A model generated the notes under the pieces. It had not been told where the DNA came from and did not search any database. It worked only from the letters and a program-made list of their open reading frames with translations. A stretch of DNA of 20,578 nucleotides. Source: Ignavibacteriaceae bacterium. Lineage in GTDB: Bacteria; Bacteroidota; Ignavibacteria; Ignavibacteriales; Ignavibacteriaceae. This document shows, piece after piece, positions 15,714 through 20,578 of the stretch. The stretch lies in contig JANWIS010000197.1 in assembly GCA_025449775.1 (NCBI GenBank), forward strand, positions 1-20,578. Reading direction: 5' to 3'. Each line of letters starts with the position of its first letter. Position 1 is the first letter of the stretch. Position numbers and translations under genes: made by a program.

Positions 15714-16492
15714 TGTATTATCTCTACATCATCGGGCAATTCAAATTTTACATTTAGACTTCTTTCGTTGGCTGTAATATCTTTATAATTAATTTTAATT
15801 GTTTGTTCCTGTGCTTTGTTCATCACCTCTATTTTGAAAGGGACAGCAACACTTTCAATCAGTTCAAAGTCTGAATATTTACCTTCCAGGTCAACACTCT
15901 TATCAGCAGATTTAAGATAATAGTTCGTGATACCGAGTTCACGGATATCAACTTTGTAAACGGAAGTGAGATCATTTGCTTTATCTACATAAGTCAGCAC
16001 ATATTGATCTCCTGAAATTGTATAGCTGTTCGGCTGCTTATAAAGATTTGAAGTTAAGTTCACAGATCCTACGAAAGCATCGAGAAGGTCAGAGAATGAA
16101 AGATTTATTTTGAAAATACTTTTTAAAATGTCACCATCCACATCGCCTGTATATGCTATATTCTTCATCGCATCATAAAAAATAAATTTTTCTTTTGTAA
16201 CGAGTGCCTGAGCTAACTCAATACCAAACGGCCCTAAAATTGTAAAATATATTGAATCTGGTTTCTGCATAATCACCTGGAAATTCGCACTGCTGTTATA
16301 CATTTCGGATTCAATTTGAAATATACCTACGCCTTCGAAGTTTTTAATTTTTCTCCTGTTAGCTTCCAATTTATTAATCAGTCTTTCAGACGGAAGAAGC
16401 TCTAAATCTTCTGTTGGTTTTGAAGGAACACATCCCTCAAAAAAGATTTGAAGAAAAAATAAAATTAAAAATATTTTTGAAAACGATTTCAA
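15707..16492 (-). CDS. DUF4292 family lipoprotein (LolB/LolA-like fold)
   Basis: This protein has 261 aa. The start is a TTG at 16492, overlapping the upstream TGA as TTGA; no ATG exists before the lipobox, so the TTG is needed to keep the signal. The lipobox is 'FFEGC' with Cys21, so the protein is membrane-anchored. The segment 'LEANRRKIKNFEGVGIFQIES' and then 'QVIMQKPDSIYFTILGPFGIE' (73-93) is the family core, with 'DAMKNIAYTGD' downstream; it resembles the half-barrel of LolA/LolB lipoprotein carriers. Residues about 200-261 contain 'YSDFELIESVAVPFKIEVMN', typical of the C-terminal strands. DUF4292 genes beside TPR and M23/EnvC genes are a recurring Bacteroidota arrangement. A role in lipoprotein or envelope handling is a plausible inference, not shown. 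Confidence 0.8.
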   Translation of the reverse strand: MKSFSKIFLILFFLQIFFEGCVPSKPTEDLELLPSERLINKLEANRRKIKNFEGVGIFQIESEMYNSSANFQVIMQKPDSIYFTILGPFGIELAQALVTKEKFIFYDAMKNIAYTGDVDGDILKSIFKINLSFSDLLDAFVGSVNLTSNLYKQPNSYTISGDQYVLTYVDKANDLTSVYKVDIRELGITNYYLKSADKSVDLEGKYSDFELIESVAVPFKIEVMNKAQEQTIKINYKDITANERSLNVKFELPDDVEIIQW

Positions 16493-18297
16493 ATTGCACC
16501 GGTTGCAACTTTTTTAATTAATGTTTCGTTTGATGAATCCAGATCGAGCGCTTTCTGCCAGTACTCAACAGCTTTTTTTGTTTTTCCCTGCATATATAAA
16601 ACATCACCGAGATGTTCGAGCACTTCAGCATTCTGTTCGTTATCGATTTCTATCGCTTTCATAATGTAGTAATAAGCTTTATCATAATCACCGAGCTTAA
16701 AAAATATCCAGCCATAAGTATCAAGGTAAGATGAATTTGTTGAATCGGCATCGATGGCGATTTTAATCATTTCCAATGCACGATCAAGCTGCAAATCTCT
16801 TTCAGAAAGTGAATAAGCATAATTATTATTGATCAACGCATTCTGCGGATCTATCTCGAGTGCAGCTTCATATAAGCTGTCGCTTTCAGTCATCATGTTA
16901 AGATTATTATAAATTAATCCTAACTGCCCGAGCAGATTAAGATTGTTTGGATCCATCCTCAATGCCCTACTGATATATTCTGCAGCTTTCTCATTTTCAT
17001 TTAACTGACCGAGAGCAAAACCGTAAGCCGATAAAGCGTTGACATCTGAAGGATTTAATTCGATTGCTTTTTCAAGATATTGAATAGATTGCTTTGTTTT
17101 ATTTTGTTGAGCAAGTGATAAACCCAAAATCAGGTTAACCGCAAATTCATTTGGAAATAGTACAACTGCTTCGTTCATTATTTTTTCAGCTTCTTCATAA
17201 CGCTGATTATCAAAATATAATCCACCAAGTCTTACCCAGGATTCCACATTCCAGCTTGCGTTTTCAGTTACATATTTAAAATTTTCTATTGCAAGCGAAT
17301 CATTTCTTTCGCTTAATGCAATTGCACCAAGATATAGTTTGACCTGCCAATTAGTTGTGTCTTTATCAATTGATTGAAATAATTCTTTAGCAATCGGTAA
17401 TGCAGTTGAATCTGAAAAAGATTTTGCAAAGTAACTTGCACCGATTGCAACTTTGGCTTCAAGTGGAACATTCGGCTGTTCCAGAATATATTTATATTCC
17501 TGAGCTGCTGCTTCCCAATTATTTTCATTAATATAAATTTGAGCTTTTTTCTCTCTTGCTTCGAGGTCATCAGGATTTGATTCGATAATTTCATTCAACA
17601 TTCCGAGCGCATCATCATTGTAGCCATTTCTCATATAAAAATCTATTGCAAGCTTTTGCAGAGCAATGTTGCTTGGATCTATATCCAGCAGTCCTTGAAC
17701 AGATTCAGCAGCTTCGTCCTTGTAACCAAGTTTTTCATAAAGTTCCGCAACTCTTAACAGAACATTCCAGTCAGGTCCAATAATGGATGCTAGTCTATTA
17801 TATATTTTGATCGCCTCAAGCGGTCTGGAATCTTCATAAATCCTTGCAAGCTTATAATAAGTTTTAACTTCGGTTGAATCAAGGACTAATATTTTTTTAA
17901 GAATAATAGCTGCAGAATCGATCTGCTGAGCCTGGATATAAATATCAGCCAGGAGCTGGTAATATTCTGTTTCAGTGGAATCATATTTAACTGAGAGATT
18001 GGAATATTTTAAAGCATCAGCAAGTTTACTTATAAGGAAATAATTTTTAGCAAGCGCATAATAAATTCCTGCACTAGTATCATAGTGAATAGATTGGTTA
18101 AATTCTTTTAAGGCTGTTGTATAATCACTTTTCGATTCTGCAATTGAACCATTAATAAAATGTTCCAGTGCTTTATCCTTTAGTATTTCAATATCGATTG
18201 TCTCATCATCAGAATAACTAATCTCTTCAGTCACATCTGAACCCGAACATCCGGCAAAGATGTAGATTAACAGCAAAAGAGCTGAATATATTTTCAT
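16489..18297 (-). CDS. TPR-repeat lipoprotein (start moved to 18297)
   Basis: The protein has 602 aa from the ATG at 18297. The frame stays open up to 18387, but the preferred start gives a clean lipoprotein signal, 'MKIYSALLLLIYIFAGC' (Cys17). A good promoter candidate would also start transcription near 18313, inside the longer reading. About 15 tetratricopeptide repeats fill residues from about 45 to the end, for example 'NALSAYGFALGQLNENEKAAEYIS' style units and a final set with 'NNNYAYSLSERDLQLDRALEM', 'YLDTYGWIFFKLGDYDKAY' and 'LEHLGDVLYMQGKTKKAVEYW'. The last block is a common signature of bacterial TPR lipoproteins. TPR arrays form a protein-binding solenoid. With the DUF4292 and EnvC-like genes overlapping just downstream, it probably scaffolds an envelope complex; partners are unknown. 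Confidence 0.87.
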   Translation of the reverse strand: MKIYSALLLLIYIFAGCSGSDVTEEISYSDDETIDIEILKDKALEHFINGSIAESKSDYTTALKEFNQSIHYDTSAGIYYALAKNYFLISKLADALKYSNLSVKYDSTETEYYQLLADIYIQAQQIDSAAIILKKILVLDSTEVKTYYKLARIYEDSRPLEAIKIYNRLASIIGPDWNVLLRVAELYEKLGYKDEAAESVQGLLDIDPSNIALQKLAIDFYMRNGYNDDALGMLNEIIESNPDDLEAREKKAQIYINENNWEAAAQEYKYILEQPNVPLEAKVAIGASYFAKSFSDSTALPIAKELFQSIDKDTTNWQVKLYLGAIALSERNDSLAIENFKYVTENASWNVESWVRLGGLYFDNQRYEEAEKIMNEAVVLFPNEFAVNLILGLSLAQQNKTKQSIQYLEKAIELNPSDVNALSAYGFALGQLNENEKAAEYISRALRMDPNNLNLLGQLGLIYNNLNMMTESDSLYEAALEIDPQNALINNNYAYSLSERDLQLDRALEMIKIAIDADSTNSSYLDTYGWIFFKLGDYDKAYYYIMKAIEIDNEQNAEVLEHLGDVLYMQGKTKKAVEYWQKALDLDSSNETLIKKVATGAI

Positions 18298-18319
18298 AAT
18301 CTTTAATATTTTGATGAAA

Positions 18320-18348
18320 AATATATTACTGTGGGTTTTGAATAACAA
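18320..18348 (-). promoter_or_regulatory. Candidate promoter of the TPR-DUF4292-EnvC operon (TTGTTA-N17-TATATT)
   Basis: On the minus strand TTGTTA (18343-18348) and TATATT (18320-18325) are separated by exactly 17 bases. They match the sigma-70 consensus at 4 of 6 and 5 of 6 positions. The predicted start near 18313 gives a leader of about 15 bases before the ATG at 18297. The site lies in the divergent gap between the TPR and outer-membrane protein genes, where a promoter is expected. Confidence 0.5.
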
Positions 18349-18377
18349 GTGATAACGAAAAGGCTGAATGATAAAGC

Positions 18378-18397
18378 ATTTCATCAAAAAATGAAAT
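18378..18397. repeat. Perfect 7-base inverted repeat in the divergent intergenic region
   Basis: ATTTCAT (18378-18384) and ATGAAAT (18391-18397) flank a 6-base CAAAAA spacer. It lies about 30 bases upstream of the TPR operon -35 candidate and about 100 bases before the divergent gene. It could be an operator or a chance AT-rich hairpin; no T-tract makes it a terminator. Confidence 0.3.
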
Positions 18398-18494
18398 TGT
18401 TTCTACCAGTTCTTCAGAAATTATTTTGCTGGCAGAAAGAAATTTTTAATTCTTATGCTCTCTGAGTAAATTTTAATATTAAATTTATTATTCA

Positions 18495-19265
18495 ATGTCA
18501 CAACTTCTTAAATACATTTTTATTTTGCTGTTTCCTTCAGTACAAATCTTTTCACAAGGATCTGCAGGTGACGAGGCAAAATTTGAATACCGATATTTAG
18601 TTGATCAACCTACGGCTGGAATTTTGGAAAAAGGTGTTGTTGGCATAACAACAGAAATTTTACCCAACGGTGTTTTGATTGCAGCCATCGAAGCTGGTGT
18701 TTTTGAAAATGTTAGCATCGGAATTTCATACGGTGGATCTAATTTCATAGGATCAGGCAATATTGATTGGTATAACTGGCCGGGAGTTGCAATAAGAGCA
18801 AGAGTTTTTAATGAAACTACTTTGATGCCTGCAATAGCACTTGGATTCGATTCACAGGGTAAAGGAATTTATTATAAAGATGACGATCGATTTGCAATAA
18901 AATCTCCTGGATTTTTTGGTGCAGTAAGTAAAAATTTTGATTTCCTTGGTTATCTATCTCTTCACGGAACTGTAAATTATTCGTTAGAAGGAGATGAAGC
19001 AGATAATTTTGTCAACTTGCGAACTGGGCTTGAAAAAACTTTAGGCTCCAGCTTTTCATTATTAATCGAATACGATTTTGCATTTAATGACAACAATTCA
19101 AATTATGGTGATGGGAAAGGATACTTTAATGCCGGAATTAGATGGTCTCCCGGAACTGGGTTTACTATCGGACTCGATTTCAGAGATCTTCTTAGTAACA
19201 AATCCTCAAGTTCAAACGCAGGTGATAGATCACTTAAAATAGAATACTTAAAAAGCATATTCTAA
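18495..19265 (+). CDS. Predicted outer-membrane beta-barrel protein, unknown function
   Basis: This protein has 256 aa. The ATG at 18495 follows an AT-rich leader without a recognisable ribosome site. A signal peptide is clear: 'MSQLLKYIFILLFPSVQIFSQ', with cleavage near residue 20-21. The rest is rich in alternating hydrophobic/polar strands ending in Gly/Asn turns, such as 'VSIGISYGGSNFIG', 'LMPAIALGFDSQGKGIYYKD', 'FFGAVSKNFDFLGYLSLHGTVNY', 'SFSLLIEYDFAFND' and 'GYFNAGIRWSPGTGFTIGLDF'. The last residue is Phe ('EYLKSIF'), as in many proteins inserted by BamA. The 'PAIALGF ... AVSKNF' pattern faintly recalls YjbH-type exopolysaccharide-associated barrels, but that is not a firm assignment. 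It is divergent from the TPR operon and 168 bases before the next gene; no terminator was found in that gap. Confidence 0.75.
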   Translation: MSQLLKYIFILLFPSVQIFSQGSAGDEAKFEYRYLVDQPTAGILEKGVVGITTEILPNGVLIAAIEAGVFENVSIGISYGGSNFIGSGNIDWYNWPGVAIRARVFNETTLMPAIALGFDSQGKGIYYKDDDRFAIKSPGFFGAVSKNFDFLGYLSLHGTVNYSLEGDEADNFVNLRTGLEKTLGSSFSLLIEYDFAFNDNNSNYGDGKGYFNAGIRWSPGTGFTIGLDFRDLLSNKSSSSNAGDRSLKIEYLKSIF

Positions 19266-19424
19266 TCGAATAGTCAAACTCTCTACTGTATTCTAAGCTG
19301 TACACATCGGTTCACTTATCACTACAACCCCAAAGCAAAAACATCAAATAAATAATATTTCCGAACCCATTTTAGCTCTTTATACAGGCTCGATTATTGT
19401 TTAAATTATTGCAGATATAAAACC

Positions 19425-19429
19425 GAGGG
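19425..19429 (+). promoter_or_regulatory. Shine-Dalgarno site of the aromatic-rich lipoprotein gene
   Basis: GAGGG lies 4 bases upstream of ATG 19434. Together with the lipoprotein signal that immediately follows, it fixes the start of this gene. Confidence 0.6.
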
Positions 19430-19433
19430 TAAA

Positions 19434-20578
19434 ATGAATTTAAATAAATTTTCTTTTTTGCTTTTCTCAGCCATTCTTATTTCATCCTTTACAGGATGCT
19501 ACACACAAGTTGCAACAAATGAACCTTACCAAACTGCAGGATATAATGATGATTTAAATTCTACAGATTATTATTCGCAAGTTGAAGGAGAATTTGATTC
19601 AAGCTACTTTGCAGAATCCGATACTATTCAATCGGATGGTCAAACAGAAATTAATAACTATTATTACGGCTATCCATCCCACAGCTACTATAGTTCCGCT
19701 TTAAGTTTTGGAGTCGGGTTCGGAATTGGATTTGGCTGGGGATGGGGCTGGTGGGGATATTATCCATATTATACTTACTGGCCATATTATTATTATAGTT
19801 GGTATTATCCTTATTACTATTATCCTGACTATTATTATTGTTACTCACCTTATTACTACAATGATTACTATTGTGGATACCCCTCTGACTACTATGGCTA
19901 TAAAACAAGAAATAATTACATATCTGGAATACGAAATAATTCGGGAGGAAGAAATTCCGGACAAATTATTAGAGATCCTATAACCTCAAACACGGGTGGC
20001 ATTTCTGAAAGAATATTGAATGATAAAAACAGCGGAAGAGATCTTACTGTAAATACAACCAAAGTTTCTGATCGCAACACATTATCGGTTGATAAAAACA
20101 GAGACTTTACGGGTCAGGTTATTAGTTCAAATGATATTGTTAAAAATGTGGATAAAACCAGGAATGATATTTCTGTAACAAAAAATTCAGGATTGATAAG
20201 TAATACTAACACCAGGTTAAGTGATCAAAAGATTGTTAGTACCAAGGACAATAATAAAAAACTTGGTCTTGATAGAGAGATTTCCAAAAATAAACAACTC
20301 GGCAACACTCAGAGCAACGATGTAATTGGTAAATTATTTGACAAGAATAGCAAAACTGATAAGAATTCAAATACGTATATCAGAACTAAAAACAACAATA
20401 CACAGTTAACAGGTAAGAATAATAAAACTGTTCAGACAAAAGGAAATCAAATAAACAGAAACAAAACAAGTAACTATACTCCAACAAAAAGAAATAACAC
20501 TACACAAACGAAAACATATTCTCCTCCAAAACAGAATACGAATACTACAAAAACTTATACACCGACTCGAACAAATAC
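19434..20578 (+). CDS. Aromatic (Tyr/Trp/Gly)-rich lipoprotein with a long Asn/Lys/Thr-rich tail, partial at window edge
   Basis: I translated this frame by hand: ATG at 19434, open to the last base (381 codons plus 2 bases), so the C-terminus is missing. The signal peptide 'MNLNKFSFLLFSAILISSFTGC' ends in a lipobox with Cys22. Residues 23-74 are acidic and polar. Residues 75-156 hold about 34 Tyr and 6 Trp, including a Gly-rich hydrophobic stretch 'FGVGFGIGFGWGWGWWG' (92-108) and runs such as 'YYPYYYYPDYYYCYSPYYY'. From about 157 the sequence becomes Asn/Lys/Thr/Ser-rich, low in complexity and probably disordered. It ends in 13-14-residue imperfect repeats led by 'Y[TS]P'. I do not recognise a family. 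An envelope lipoprotein that displays a sticky or self-associating aromatic patch on a flexible tail is an inference. Opposite-strand and shifted frames across the Tyr block are composition shadows. Confidence 0.8.
   Translation, partial: MNLNKFSFLLFSAILISSFTGCYTQVATNEPYQTAGYNDDLNSTDYYSQVEGEFDSSYFAESDTIQSDGQTEINNYYYGYPSHSYYSSALSFGVGFGIGFGWGWGWWGYYPYYTYWPYYYYSWYYPYYYYPDYYYCYSPYYYNDYYCGYPSDYYGYKTRNNYISGIRNNSGGRNSGQIIRDPITSNTGGISERILNDKNSGRDLTVNTTKVSDRNTLSVDKNRDFTGQVISSNDIVKNVDKTRNDISVTKNSGLISNTNTRLSDQKIVSTKDNNKKLGLDREISKNKQLGNTQSNDVIGKLFDKNSKTDKNSNTYIRTKNNNTQLTGKNNKTVQTKGNQINRNKTSNYTPTKRNNTTQTKTYSPPKQNTNTTKTYTPTRTN
20475..20578 (+). repeat. Imperfect tandem repeat, 13-14 codon unit, in the lipoprotein tail
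   Basis: The codons for 'YTPTK', 'YSPPK' and 'YTPTR' begin at 20475, 20517 and 20556, spaced 14 and 13 codons apart, with Asn/Thr/Gln/Lys fillers between them. The array is cut by the window end, so the copy number is unknown. Confidence 0.55.

Noticed and set aside
18472..18483. 12-base palindrome TTTAATATTAAA just before the outer-membrane protein gene
   Set aside because: Made only of A and T in a very AT-rich leader; likely to occur by chance, and no second copy was seen.
19241..19263. AGAATA/TATTCT inverted repeat at the end of the outer-membrane protein gene, as a possible terminator
   Set aside because: The stem is only six bases and nearly all A/T, the loop is 11 bases and no T-tract follows.
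19416..19421. TATAAA box upstream of the lipoprotein gene
   Set aside because: A transcript starting at the normal distance would begin inside the GAGGG ribosome site, and no -35 hexamer has proper spacing.
19651..19983. Short frames on both strands across the Tyr-rich block (85 and 91 codons)
   Set aside because: They come from the repetitive TAT/TAC codons read in other frames (Asn/Ser-rich antisense; Ile/Thr-rich when shifted). The frame from 19434, with its lipoprotein signal and ribosome site, explains the region.

Overview
The window is AT-rich bacterial DNA, most likely from the Ignavibacteria (Ignavibacteriota, in the Bacteroidota/Chlorobi supergroup). The clue is two giant secreted proteins that end in type IX secretion (T9SS) type A sorting domains. 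One of them has the 'NYPNPFNP' opening and 'GVYFYRIKAG' body that are typical of Ignavibacteria. Several lipoprotein signals and the EnvC/DUF4292/TPR gene trio also fit this group. No rRNA, tRNA, CRISPR array, transposase or phage gene was seen. No stretch longer than about 200 bases lacks a gene.

Layout: everything from base 1 to about 18.3 kb is on the minus strand and is read right to left; the last 2 kb is on the plus strand. In transcription order from 18.3 kb downwards come three groups. (1) A tightly overlapping envelope trio: a TPR lipoprotein (18297-16489), a DUF4292/LolB-like lipoprotein (16492-15707) and an EnvC-like LytM/M23 protein with degenerate catalytic residues (15713-14457). 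(2) A four-gene glycan unit: three GT4-type glycosyltransferases and one WecG/TagA/CpsF (GT26) glycosyltransferase (14287-10268), each joined to the next by a 4-base stop/start overlap. (3) A 1795-aa gingipain-like C25 cysteine peptidase with a T9SS tail (10204-4817), then a 1385-aa T9SS cargo protein with Asp-box and FG-GAP repeat propellers (4619-462), closed by a good intrinsic terminator. Left of that terminator is a partial VOC/glyoxalase-like gene cut by the window edge. On the plus strand, divergent from the TPR gene, lie a predicted outer-membrane beta-barrel protein (18495-19265) and an unusual lipoprotein with an aromatic-rich block, cut by the right edge (19434 onward).

How it may work together: the window reads as a cell-envelope and surface locus. 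EnvC-like proteins regulate peptidoglycan amidases, the lipoproteins sit in the envelope, the glycosyltransferases build a lipid-linked or surface glycan, and the two large proteins are exported through the outer membrane by T9SS. In Porphyromonas, the C25 protease PorU joins T9SS cargo to a surface glycolipid. A C25 protein directly downstream of a glycosyltransferase operon is therefore suggestive, but the window does not prove a functional link. The most distinctive observations are an ILEI/FAM3-like domain inside the C25 protein, the aromatic-rich lipoprotein, and two TTGnnn-N17-TATATT promoter candidates that resemble classical sigma-70 sites rather than the Bacteroidetes -33/-7 type.
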